NCBI RefSeq assembly: GCF_017116825.1
Contig: NZ_JAFIRD010000003.1
Coordinates: 29,910 to 93,909, forward strand
Source of the DNA: Mycoplasma enhydrae
GTDB taxonomy: Bacteria; Bacillota_I; Bacilli_A; Mycoplasmatales; Metamycoplasmataceae
DNA: 64,000 nt
Direction: 5' to 3'
Made by a program: the position numbers and the translations under genes. Below are positions 44,290 through 54,505 of the stretch, one piece after another. Within the stretch, counting starts at the first letter, position 1, and each line of letters starts with the position of its first letter. The notes below the pieces were generated by a model, which was not told the origin of the DNA, did no database searches, and saw only the letters and a list, made by a program, of their open reading frames with translations.

Positions 44290-45263
44290 TGAAAAATAAA
44301 ATTGCAATATTAGGCAGTGGAGCAATGGGAACGGCTTGTGGTACCATTTTAAATGAAAATGATCATGAAGTTATCATATATGGAATTGATAATGTAGAAT
44401 TAGAAGATTTAAAAAATGGTTTTAATAAAAAATACTTTGGCAAAAGTAAAATAAGTAAATTTGATGTAACTAATGATTTAAATAAAGCCATAGAAAATGC
44501 AAATTTCATTGTAATTGCTATTCCTAGCCAATTCATTCCTGAAGTTTTTTTAGAGCTTGTTTCCAAAATTAAAAATGAAACAGTGATAATTAACGTCGCA
44601 AAAGGATTTTGACCCAATTCAAATGATTTTGTGCACGCAAAAATGGCAGAATATGCTAAAAGCAACAAATATATCGAAGGAATTGTATCACTTGTAGGTC
44701 CTTCTTTTGCTGTAGATATTATTAATAAGAATATAACCATAATTAATAGTGTTTGTGAAAATATTAATTTAGCTCTAAAAGTAAAAAAAATATTTGCAAA
44801 CTCATGATTTGGAGTCGTTTTAAACGATGATGTTATTGGGGCAGAAATTGGTTCCACCTATAAAAATGTATTAGCTATCGCTTCCGGCATGGCAGAAGCT
44901 TTAGGATATTCTACTAACACACAAGCTGCACTTTTAGCCATGGGACTAAAGGAAATGCAAAAATATGCACAATTTTTAGGAGCCAAGTCAAAAACTGTCT
45001 ATGATTTATGCGGTCTTGGGGACTTAATACTTACAGGATTATCAGAAAAATCACGAAATTACACATTTGGAAAGAATTTCTTTAATAAAGAAAATGATTC
45101 TAAAAACATTACAGTTGAGGGTTTAAGGACTTTGGAGCATATTTATAACCAAATAAAAGACAACCAGAAAATTAAATTACCTTTAATTAATGGACTTTAT
45201 AAAATAGTATATAATATGGAAAACCCCAAAAAAATAATAGAAGACTTAATAAAAAGCATATAA
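44289..45263 (+). CDS. gpsA: NAD(P)H-dependent glycerol-3-phosphate dehydrogenase
   Basis: 324 residues. The dinucleotide motif is 'ILGSGAMGTACG'. 'VIAIPSQFI' follows the first domain, 'GPSFAVDI' is the substrate loop, and 'GSTYKNVLAIASGMAEAL' holds the catalytic Lys. 'CGLGDLILTGLSEKSRNYTFG' is the family signature with its Arg. It makes glycerol-3-phosphate for membrane lipid synthesis. In the same operon as der. Confidence 0.95.
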
Positions 45264-45294
45264 TATTGCTACTTAAGCCTATAAAGGAGAATTT

Positions 45295-45591
45295 ATGACA
45301 AAAAAAGAATTAATTAAGAAAACTGCTGAGGAAACAGGATTTCAACAAGCTATGGTTGAATCTATATTTGACCACATGGTAAATATAATTACTGAAGAAA
45401 TTGCAAACTCTAGACAAGTTTCTATTTCAGGTTTTGGAGTTTTCTCTTCAAAATATGTTCCTAGCAAGGTTCAACAACACAATATTACAAAGGAAAATAT
45501 TGAAGTTCCTGAAAAAATGGACCCACGTTTTAAATTTTCAGATGTTTTAAAGTCAAGGGTTGATGATTATTTTCACAAAACTAAAAAATAA
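45295..45591 (+). CDS. hup: HU-family nucleoid protein
   Basis: 98 residues. The start 'TKKELIKKTAEETGFQQAMVE' and 'SRQVSISGFGVFSSKYVPS' give the HU pattern. The usual 'RxGRNPxTG' arm is replaced by 'QQHNITKENIEVPEK'. 'RFKFSDVLKSRVDDYF' closes the fold. It bends and compacts DNA, but the altered arm suggests changed DNA contacts. AAGGAGA precedes the start. The 3' end overlaps recU by 11 bp. Confidence 0.9.
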   Translation: MTKKELIKKTAEETGFQQAMVESIFDHMVNIITEEIANSRQVSISGFGVFSSKYVPSKVQQHNITKENIEVPEKMDPRFKFSDVLKSRVDDYFHKTKK

Positions 45592-46084
45592 TATTTTCAA
45601 TGATATTTAATATACCAGGGAATAATAAAATAAGCTTTTTAGCTCTAGATATGGCTTCTTCATAATGAAGAGCCTTTTTATTTGCAATTAATTTTTTAAA
45701 ATCTTCATGCATTATCAAAATAAACTCACAAGGTATTTTATAAAAAATTATTCAAAAAGCAATTCCTTGATGCTTTTGAATTAGATCTAGATATTCAATT
45801 TGATGATTTTTAATATTTGCAAGTGGTAAAATGCTGTCTTCCGTGCTTTTGGCTTCAAATGCCAAGAATTTTCCATTATAAACTCCGTAATAATCAACTG
45901 AACTTTTGTTTTTTATATAAGCATTTTTAAGTTTTAGCTTTTTGTCTTTTAAATCAATTGATTCAAAAGTTATATCAAGATTTTTCTTATGAATTAGGCA
46001 TATATTATTTGTCAAGTAATATTGATTAGTTTGGTTTATTATTGTTTCTAATAGCATTCCTCTATTTTTATGTAAACTACTCAT
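45581..46084 (-). CDS. recU: Holliday junction resolvase RecU
   Basis: 167 residues. 'HKNRGMLLETIINQTNQYYL' matches the RecU 'NRGMxLE..IN.tN.YY' start. 'KNKSSVDYYGVYNGKFLAFEAKST' contains the nuclease residues D, E and K (the SSVDYYGVY…FEAK motif). 'HQIEYLDLIQKHQGIAFWIIFY' (Trp = TGA) completes the fold. It cuts four-way junctions moved by RuvAB. It has a separate promoter, since a terminator (46101-46131) separates it from the upstream cassette. Confidence 0.93.
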
Positions 46085-46100
46085 ATTTAAATTAAAACAT

Positions 46101-46131
46101 AAAAAAGCAGAGAAGATTTCCCTACTTTTTC
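46101..46131 (-). terminator. Terminator at the end of the nuclease cassette
   Basis: AAAAAGCAG (46102-46110) pairs with CTACTTTTT (46122-46130) through a G-U pair; on the minus strand it is followed by a T run, just after the DUF2779 gene. Confidence 0.65.
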
Positions 46132-46143
46132 ACGTATTTTTAG

Positions 46144-48261
46144 CTAGAAATTATATTCTTCAAAATTCTTAAAATTTTGTTCATCTCTAACAAGATATTT
46201 AACTAAATCGGCTACCATCAACATCGCCATAACATCGTTGTGGCAATATTCTTTTAAATCTTTTTGTTTGTTTTCTCATTCATTAGGACCAATTTTGTCT
46301 AAGGCTCTAGTAGTAGCAATTGATAAAGCTGCAGAACCATTTTTAACATTTAAATCTGAATATGGTTTTATTTTGTGTTTCAAATGCTGTGAAAGATTAT
46401 TTTGAGTTACATAATATTCTAGTTTTTTAATTGAATAATTGCCTCTTATATAACCAATATTTATTATTCTATCATTAATAATGGGTGGTTTGTTTTTAGC
46501 AGTTTTAAATAAATCGGCTAAATCAACTATTTTTTCTATAATGTAATTAAGTTTTTGTTTATAATCATTAAATTCCTCATCACTCAATTGATTAATTTCG
46601 CAATAATATCCTAGACGTTTTTTTAGTTCTTCTAATCTTGATTTTTCATAAGCCTGATTATAAACAACATAATATTTGATTTCTTCATCATATAAGTCAT
46701 TTATTATTTTCTTATATGTATTAATATTCATGTTTAATGGGTCATAAACATAATCTTTACTTTCATAAATTTCATTATTTAAGGTTTTTATTATAGATGT
46801 CTGTGCAATGGTTTGATTTCATGCTTTTAAATAATCAACAAGAGGAACGGGTAATGTAACACCTTCAAAATCAAATCATGCTATTTTAGCTTCCATATCA
46901 TTTATAGCCTTATATACATTTTCTTTAAAAATCTTTTTATCTATAGCAACCCTGTTATTATTAAAAAATTCAACAGATTTGGTATATCAAGTGTTGTTTA
47001 AAGCATAGCCTTCATTTTGGAAATTTCCAGATAGCAGTCTAAAAAACTTCTTCGAACCAAAAGGATATTGAGGATATATTTTTTTAATCAAAATACTAAA
47101 TCAACTTGGCGAAAAATTATCCTTAAAATCATCTTCGATTAACTGCCAATTTTCAACGATTTCTTCTTTTGAATCAATTAATTCTAAAAATTCTTTAAAT
47201 GAGCATGTATAGCAACTATTACTGCTCTTATCAGCTGATTTTTTTTCAGATAAATTATAACCAGCACTTGAAAGTTCGTTTTTAACATGTTGAATTATTG
47301 TTTCATTTTTATTTTTTAGTTTCTTTCGTGTGTATTCATAATTCGGATTACCAATCAAAATTGCATTAATTTCAGATTCTGAATTTAAGTCTTTATATGA
47401 ACTGGAAGTAACTCCAGCTTTGGATACTGAACAATATTCATTTAACTCAAATTTTAAAACTCCTTTTCTTACTTTTCGATCATCTAAATATTTTGGTCTC
47501 AAAATTGTAATTTTATTTATTTCAAGAAAATTTGAAATAATTTGATAATCATAATAGGACTTTAATAAATTCTTTCTCTTTGTTTTAATTGAATAATTTA
47601 AGTTACCAAAGATACCATTTTTTAAATCAAAATATGTTACTTTGGATACACAGGATTTATATTCAAAATGGGCATTTATAATAAGTTTGGCATTATTATT
47701 TATAGCCGCTTGTGTTTCTTTTATTTTGTTTTCAGTAGTCTGACTGTCTGAAATATATTTAATTTCCGAATCTTCAAAATTAAAATTTTCTTTATAAAAA
47801 TCTTTTAAAAATTTAGTGGCCTGTTCAACAACTAAATTTAAACCACTATTAATTATTTCAACGTTCCCAAACATGTTAAATAAAAAATTAATATTCTTGA
47901 GTTCTGTTTCTTCATCGAATTTCTTTTGAAGAATTGCGTCCGCTGCAATTTCTTTCTTTAAAAAACCAAGTTTATCATATGGTGATAATTTCTTAATTTC
48001 TGTAGCTTGCTTTTCTTTTAAAACAGGAACAACATATTCATCGATAATAGAATCAATTTTATCTAGATTAAAATCTAATAAATCTAATGAATTAAACTTT
48101 GAATCATCATTATCCTCTTCTAAAGATTCAATCATATTTACTAATTGATTATGATCCTGTTTAATAAGTTCATCGCTTAATTCATTGAAAATAAATCATG
48201 GTCGAGTATTATTTGCAATTACAAAATCATTAAATGTATATTTAGTTTTATTCTTCTTCAT
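46144..48261 (-). CDS. DUF2779 / UU173-type nuclease-like protein
   Basis: 705 residues. The C-terminal part has DEDD-exonuclease features: 'IAWFDFEGVTLPV' (D-x-E), 'YYVVYNQAYEKSRLEELKKRL', 'DLADLFK', and 'YCHNDVMAMLMVADL' near the end (H-x-x-D). The middle ('LIINAHFEYKSCVSKVTYFDL…YSIKTKRKN') resembles a weak Cas4/RecB-like PD-(D/E)xK domain, and four Cys occur in the 'EYCSVSKAG' to 'SCYTCSF' segment. The N-terminus overlaps the upstream nuclease gene by 14 bp. It probably acts on DNA or RNA ends, but substrate and partner are not known. Confidence 0.75.
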
Positions 48262-49099
48262 ATTCAGGTACAGCTTTTCCCATTTCTACTCATTCAAGAT
48301 ATAAATTTTGTCATTGCTCAAAATTTTTACACTTTAGATATTTAACTAAATCAACGTCAACATAATTATTTCAAATAGGGCTTTCACCACTTGTTGTATA
48401 TTTTCTATATCATTCCTCACATTTTTTCATATCATCTTCCACTTGAGCTCTATTAACTTCATAATTTCAATTTTTAAGTATTCTTTGATTTATATCAAGC
48501 CATTCTGGCTTTGCGTAGTCTTCATCTTCTAAAAAGCAAGCGACTATTGTAAATCAATTAGCTCCAATTAAATATGAATATAATTGAGATTGTTTTAAAT
48601 ACTCAGGATTAATTTCGCCATTATTTCAAGCTTCTAGTTTCTTTTTATTCACTGTTTTAATTTCAATTATCAAGTTCTTGTCTTCAACATAACCGTCAGG
48701 TAACCCACCAAACAAGTGATTTTCTTTGAAAGCATCATAATTGTATTCTTTGGCATCATATCTTTTAATTTTAGATTTAAGTTTAGTTTCTATTTTTTCG
48801 ATTATTTTAGGTTCTAGTATTTTTCCGGCATTTACATATTTTGGATCTAATATAGGCATAGCAAATCCAGATATTTTTGCAAATGCTCTAAATTGGCTAT
48901 GAAATGGACTTAATTCTAAAACATCACCCAAATAAGTTCCTGATAATTTCTTAAAAGAACCAAAAGAACCAGGTTTTCTGGATAACAATTTTTTATGATA
49001 GTTTTCTTCTAATTTAACAACCTTTTTTTGTTCATCTACAAAATAATGTTGTCCATTAAATAGACTTCGAGGTGGTATTTTTATTTTTTTGTTTTCCAT
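48248..49099 (-). CDS. YqaJ-like PD-(D/E)xK nuclease
   Basis: 283 residues. 'GTYLGDVLELSPFHSQFRAF…NAGKILEPKIIEKIE' fits the YqaJ/exonuclease start. 'HLFGGLPDGYVEDKNLIIEIKTVNKKKLEAW' gives the catalytic D…E-x-K (D in GLPDG, E and K in IEIKT), followed by 'LKQSQLYSYLIGANWF' with a conserved Gln. Such nucleases are used by phages and in defence or recombination. AAGGAGA lies before the ATG. It is between the XRE regulator and the DUF2779 gene, with short or overlapping junctions. Confidence 0.82.
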
Positions 49100-49113
49100 A
49101 GTTTTATATCTCC

Positions 49114-50184
49114 TTAAAATCTAATAATTTTTCATTTTTTGGTTGTTTCATTGTAAAGAATAGAAGCTCTTTTATAAAAATCAGGTGCTTTTTTATCTAA
49201 TAATGATATTCTTTCAATTAAATCCACAATATCATCAGCCATTTTAGATTTATTTGATCGACTTCTGTTTTTTCATAAATTATAGTATTTTTTAAATATA
49301 TCCGAATACTCATCTTTGGTTAAAGCAGGATAAAATCAAGAAAATATTTCACGCATTAATGCATATAAAATAAGCATTTCTGAATTATACATATCAGTTA
49401 AAATAATATATTTTTTCTTGCCATAATTAAAACTGATTGCTCTAGTGAATGACTTATTGACATATGGAATTTTTATAATCTCAGTTCCTGTTTTTGAAAG
49501 TATTTCTTGAACTTTTTCTAGTTTTTCATAGAATTCATAATTATTATTAAATAGAATAGCAAAAACTTTCATAATTAGCCCTTTTGTCATGTTTTTTTCG
49601 GGTTTAAAATTCTTGCCATTAAAATCACCATAGCACTCTTTTATAAATAATTCACAATATCTAATAAAAGGTAGCCGATATGGTTTAAAAATATTGCATT
49701 TGTGAAGGTACATGTGTTTTTGTATATCATCTAAGTATTTTTGTGGGTCTAATGTCCCAAAAAATCTTTTGATTAGATTCATTTTTTCTTCAATAGTGTA
49801 TTCTTGCCTTAATTCAAAGTTAGTTATAGTATCAAAAAGTTGTGGATTATTTTCTAAAACTTCTCAACCAAACATTTTAATTAAACTTTCCGATTCATTA
49901 AGATCATAATCGTATAACTTTTTATTTTTATAGAAGTATCACTTCTTTGTTAAATAGCCAATCTCTAAATTAAAATATTCTTCAAGAGATTGAATTAAAT
50001 TTAAATTTATATCTTTTTTGTTGTCATTTATAATTTTTGACAAAATTTTCTTATTTATGCACAAGTCCTCAGCAACCTTAGTAGCATTAATATTTAGGGT
50101 TTTCAACATTGCTTTTAAAAATTGACCAAACGTCATACAGTTAGTGGTTTTTTGTTCAATATTTTTTAAGTTTTCTAAATTCAT
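49114..50184 (-). CDS. XRE-type regulator with degenerate ImmA/IrrE-like domain
   Basis: 356 residues, two parts joined through a TGA Trp at residue 82. The N-terminal ~80 residues form an HTH: 'MTFGQFLKAMLKTLNINATKVAEDLCINKKILSKIINDNK'. The C-terminal part ('IKIPYVNKSFTRAISFNYGKKKYIILTDMYNSEMLILYALMREIFSWF') has the layout of an ImmA/IrrE peptidase, but HExxH reads 'LMREI', so it is probably not a peptidase. Regulators of this type control mobile elements and toxin-antitoxin or defence loci. It heads the cassette; the promoter lies in 50185-50414. Confidence 0.7.
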
Positions 50185-50346
50185 AAAATCCTCAAAATGT
50201 TTTCCTATATATAAAATTTTAATATAAATTTATATTACTATAAATTATCGCAAATTATTTTTTTTAATAAAACAAGCAAGAAAAAAATAGTAATTAAATA
50301 GGATTTTTCAATTTTTAACAAAAAAAATAAAAATACAATAGTAAAT

Positions 50347-50359
50347 TTTGTGCTATAAT
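50347..50359 (+). promoter_or_regulatory. Extended -10 promoter for the His-rich lipoprotein
   Basis: TTTGTGC-TATAAT (-10 at 50354-50359), ~55 bp before the start. It is the best match to the TTTGTGnTAWWAT pattern in this window. The rest of 50185-50414 holds the divergent promoter of the XRE gene and no further structure. Confidence 0.55.
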
Positions 50360-50414
50360 TTGTGTGTTAAATTAAAATTTTATATTAAAAATTACAAAGA
50401 AAGGCTATCCAAAT

Positions 50415-51332
50415 ATGAAAAAAAATTTAAAATTTTTAAGTGTATTAGCACCTATTGGTGTTATAGCAACACCTTTAATTGCTATTTCATGTGACAACAA
50501 ATCAGCTAAAATTAAGGAAATGAAGTCAGAAATAGCTAAAATTAAGAAAAATATTGAAGCTCTAAAGGCTGTAGATCCAATTAAACATGGCGAAATTGAA
50601 AAATTAATTACTAAAGCTGAAAAATTAACAAACAAAAATTCAGTTAAAGAAATTGAAGATGTAATTAAAGAAATTAAAGAAGAACAAGAAAAAATTTCTA
50701 AATCTTTAATTGAAGAAAAAGATGGTTTCAGCATAAATAAATTTGCAGCTGGGCAAGAAAAAATTAAAGCTTCAGAAGCAACTAAAGAAATCAAAAAAGC
50801 AACAGATTGAAAGGGTGTTGTAGCAGCTTTAAAAAAATACAATATTGAAATTAAAGAAGACAAAACTAAATTAGAAGGCTGATCCATTTCTCTAGACCCT
50901 GGTTCGCACGAACATGAACATGGTGGTGAAATTCATTTAATTATTTCAATTTCAAAAGCATCAGAAAAAAAACACGTTAGTTTTACAGTTAAAGGATTTG
51001 AAAAAGTTCCTCATAAAAAAGAAAAAGTTAACAATTGAGAATTTAGATTACACGGAAAAGGTCACGATGCTCCTAAAGCAACATTTATTGATGAGTTAGA
51101 AGCTGCGCAAAACAAATCATTCGATGATTTAAAAACTAAATTAGCAACTTATGTAGTGTTCAATCAAGTTGATGAAAAAGTTAGTGATATTGAATTTAAA
51201 ATTAATAAAGCAAATTCAAAAATTGAACATGAAAAATTAATCCTAGAAATTCAAATCTACAAAAAAACTGAAAAAGACAAAGTTATTGAAACTAAATCTA
51301 TTACAATTAAATTTGCACACCACCACCATTAG
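50415..51332 (+). CDS. Histidine-triad-type lipoprotein, probable metal binder
   Basis: 305 residues. Signal peptide 'LSVLAPIGVIATPLIAISC' with the lipobox Cys at 26. A helical Lys/Glu-rich segment (~30-120) comes before a folded part with 'DPGSHEHEHGGEIHLII' and 'HGKGHDAP'. It ends in 'KFAHHHH', a natural C-terminal tetrahistidine. Such clusters bind Zn, Ni or Co. It begins an operon with two Opp-type permeases (22 bp away), so it may be their binding protein or a metal scavenger. Confidence 0.85.
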
Positions 51333-51353
51333 AATTTAAATAGGAGGCAATAT

Positions 51354-52319
51354 ATGAATAAGAGTTTATTAAACTTATTTAAAAATATTGCCTTTTATTT
51401 TTTTATATTTTTTGCAGCTCTAATCATTATATTTTTTGCCATTAACATTTTAGTGGAACCACAAATTAAAAAGAACTTAGCTGTATATAGTTCCATTCCT
51501 AAAAACTATGGTTCTAGACTAGGAATATTTTTTAAAAACTTATTTGCTTTTAATCCTGGCAAGATTTATTCATATGAATTATATTCAGCAGAATCTAATA
51601 TCTTAATTTTATATTTCAAACAATTTAGATGAACAATTCTAACTAGTGCCTTGATTTTTAGTTTTAGTTTTGTAATTGGAAATGTTTTAGGAATTAGTTC
51701 TGCTTATAAATTCAATAAATCTTATGACATCACAATATCAGTTTTAGCTTCTTTCTTTGGAGCACTACCATTATTAATTATTGCTATTTTAGCTCTTAAT
51801 AATTCGAGTTTATTTGGATATCCTTCTCAATTTATTAATAATAATAAATTAAGTTTGATTTCACTTTTAGTTCCGATTTTAATTTCATCATTTTCAACAA
51901 TTGCAATATTTTTTTCAAAATCGAGAAAAGTGACATTTGAAAGTTTGAAATCTAATTATTATTTATTTGCTAAAACCCAGGGACAAACCAAAAGACAATT
52001 ACTAAGAAAAATCATTATAAAAGATGTGATTGCTTCTGAATTAAACATGTTTTTTATGATTTACATATTATTATTTACTATATCTATTTTGATTGAAAGA
52101 ATTTTTTCAATACCAGGGCAAAGTATTTTAATATCGTTTGCATTCAAAAAAGGTGAATTGGATATTATTATGTTTTATTTCACCTTTAACTTTATTTTCA
52201 TTTCAATATTGTTAGTTATAAATAGTTTTATTATTAAAAAATTGAACCCAACAATTAAAAAACAAAGTCAGCTAATTCCTTTTTGAAGAATATCAAGGAG
52301 GAAATTAGATGTCAAATAA
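51354..52319 (+). CDS. ABC transporter permease, OppB/DppB-like
   Basis: 321 residues with about six membrane helices. The N-terminal helix and the following 'VEPQIKKNLAVYSSI' loop fit the OppB family. The cytoplasmic EAA-type loop is 'SNYYLFAKTQGQTKRQLLRKIIIKDVI', and 'IERIFSIPGQSILISFA' matches the OppB 'E-x-x-F-x-x-P-G-x-G' motif. It would move a peptide, metal-chelate or similar solute. AGGAGG precedes the start; it overlaps oppC-like by 11 bp. No ATPase gene is next to it. Confidence 0.82.
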
Positions 52320-53475
52320 TTTATACTCTTTTGCAAAAGTTAAGAATTCCAATAATAATTCTTATGTAGTTCATACCAATTCAATAAAACAATACTGAAA
52401 AAGATTTTTTTCAAGCAAAATAAATATTGTATGAATTAGCTTGTTTGCACTTTTAATTTTAGCTTTAATCATATCCGCTTTTTTTATTAAAAATAGTGCA
52501 TTTGATTCAATTAACAAAAATACCACTTTGGTTAACAATCTACCTTCAATTTGAAAACAAACTATTATTAGAGATTTTAATCGAGGCGAAGAATTAGATT
52601 TTATTCGTAAAATAGAGCAATTAGAAAATTTAAGTGCTCTAAAAAATCATAGGGAACCTATTTTTAAAATTCTGTATGATTCTGCTAAACATTTAGGTGG
52701 CTCACAAACCATTCACACTGACATTGTAACTTTAGTTTACAATCCATATGATTTAATTAAAGCTATAAATTTATTAAATCTTGATAGCAAAATAGAAATT
52801 CCTAGTGGCTTGTATTTAGGTACAAATAACCAAGGTATTGATATTTTTTCAAGATCTATATCAGTAATATGAATTTCAATTATTGTAATTTTAATAGCAA
52901 TTGTTATTAACATATTAATAGGTTTTAATTTAGCCATTATATATAACTTTTATTCAAAAAACGTTTTTAGATTTATTGACAAACTTATTACATCAATTAG
53001 TGTTATTCCAGAGATAGTTTGAGTTTTCTTACTTTCAATATTTATCGGTACACAATGATATTCATTATTAATTACTTTATCAGCAGTTTGTTGAATTTCT
53101 TATTACAATTTTGCCAAAGACGAAATTAATATTCTACTAAAAAAAGAATATATCATTGCCACAATTGCAATTGGAACTTCAAAATATAGATTGGCATATT
53201 TTCATATTTTTAAACGTTTAATGCCTAATTTTTTAATTTTATTAGTTGAAAGATTTTCAATTAATATATTAATTGCTTCTTCTTTGGCTTTCTTAGATTT
53301 TATAAATGATACAAATAATCTTAATATTGGTTCTGTTTTAAAAGAAGCAATTGGTTTAGCACAAGAAAATCCAAGCTATTTAATTGTTGTTTCAAGTTAC
53401 ATAATTGCTTTTTGTTTAATTCTCAAACTATTATCTTCAAGCTTGGCTAACTGTTATAATCCGAAGACAAAATAA
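52309..53475 (+). CDS. ABC transporter permease, OppC/DppC-like
   Basis: 388 residues, longer than usual, with five to six membrane helices. A ~170-residue extracytoplasmic segment follows helix 1 (~60-190) and contains 'GLYLGTNNQGIDIFSRSI', the OppC 'HPLGTDxxGRD' motif in altered form. The EAA loop is 'EYIIATIAIGTSKYRLAYFHIFKRLMPN'. It pairs with the preceding permease. The terminator at 53474-53506 ends the operon without an ATPase. Confidence 0.82.
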
Positions 53476-53506
53476 TAGAACAGATAATTGCTCTGTTCTA
53501 TTTTTA
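53474..53506. terminator. Bidirectional terminator between permease operon and lipoprotein operon
   Basis: AATAGAACAGA (53474-53484) pairs with TCTGTTCTATT (53492-53502), followed by TTT on + and T-rich on the minus strand. It overlaps both stop codons. Confidence 0.85.
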
Positions 53507-54505
53507 AAATTCCAAATTAACTTCTTTAATGCCTTGATCTTTAGCAATATTCTTTAAAAGTTTTCTAACTTTTTCTACTATTTTTTTAGCACGCTTATGA
53601 AATTCAATATTTACTAGATTGTTTTTTTGGTCCAGTTCCATTTTTTCGAAAAGGTCAATTAAATCTTTAAAATCTTTTTCATAATTTAGTTGGTCTATAT
53701 TATCATGAATATTATTTTTTAAAATTTTAAAGTCATCTTTTAGTTCTTGAATTAAAGTAACATTTTCAACATTATCTTTTAAATATAAATGTCAAAGACC
53801 CATTTCATATATTAAATTAATAATTGCATGTGAATGGCTATGAGAGTTTTTATCACCTTCAATATTTATTTTTTCAATATCTTCTTTTTTAGTAATATTA
53901 TTTTCATTAAAAACATGATCTCTTAAAAATTTTCATGATCCATTTAAAGCTTCTTGTGTTTGACCAAGATTAATATCAATTCCGCTTAATCTTTTATCAA
54001 TTACTTCAATAAACTCTAAAAATCGTTGGTTTTCAAATACAATGTTCACATCCTTCAAAACTGTATCAACATCTTTAAAAATAATTTCAAATTTATCAAA
54101 AATTTTAGATAGTTTTGCTCTATTTGAAGATTTGTCGTCTAGTCATTTCTCATAAAATTCAATAACCTTTTTTTGATTTTCTTCAATTTCTTGACCGCGT
54201 AATGATTTAATTTTATTTTCGAAAGAATTTAATTTTCTTACTATTTTGTAATATTTTTTTCTATAAGCTCGATAAATTCCTTTAATATCAGAAAATAATG
54301 TTCCAATTTCTTCATTGTATATTGTTTTGATATCATTGGTAACTTGGTTCTTAAAGATTATTTCTTTGGCATCATTATCTCTTTTTTTTCTAATATCTAA
54401 AGAATTTTTTTCTGTATCGTTGGGATAATTACAAGAAATGCTAGCTATAGGTAAACAAATGGGAGCTATTATTGCAATACTTTTAAACAAACTTAGTTTT
54501 TTCAT
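53504..54505 (-). CDS. Helical lipoprotein with His-rich loop
   Basis: 333 residues. Signal peptide 'SIAIIAPICLPIASISC' with the lipobox Cys at 25. The mature part is almost entirely Lys/Glu/Asp-rich helix. Near residue 220 the segment 'GDKNSHSHSHAIINLIYE' carries alternating His that could bind a metal. It resembles helical metal-binding lipoproteins but no family is recognised. It is the second gene of a minus-strand pair; its ATG overlaps the stop of the 54505-56370 gene (TAATG). Confidence 0.78.
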
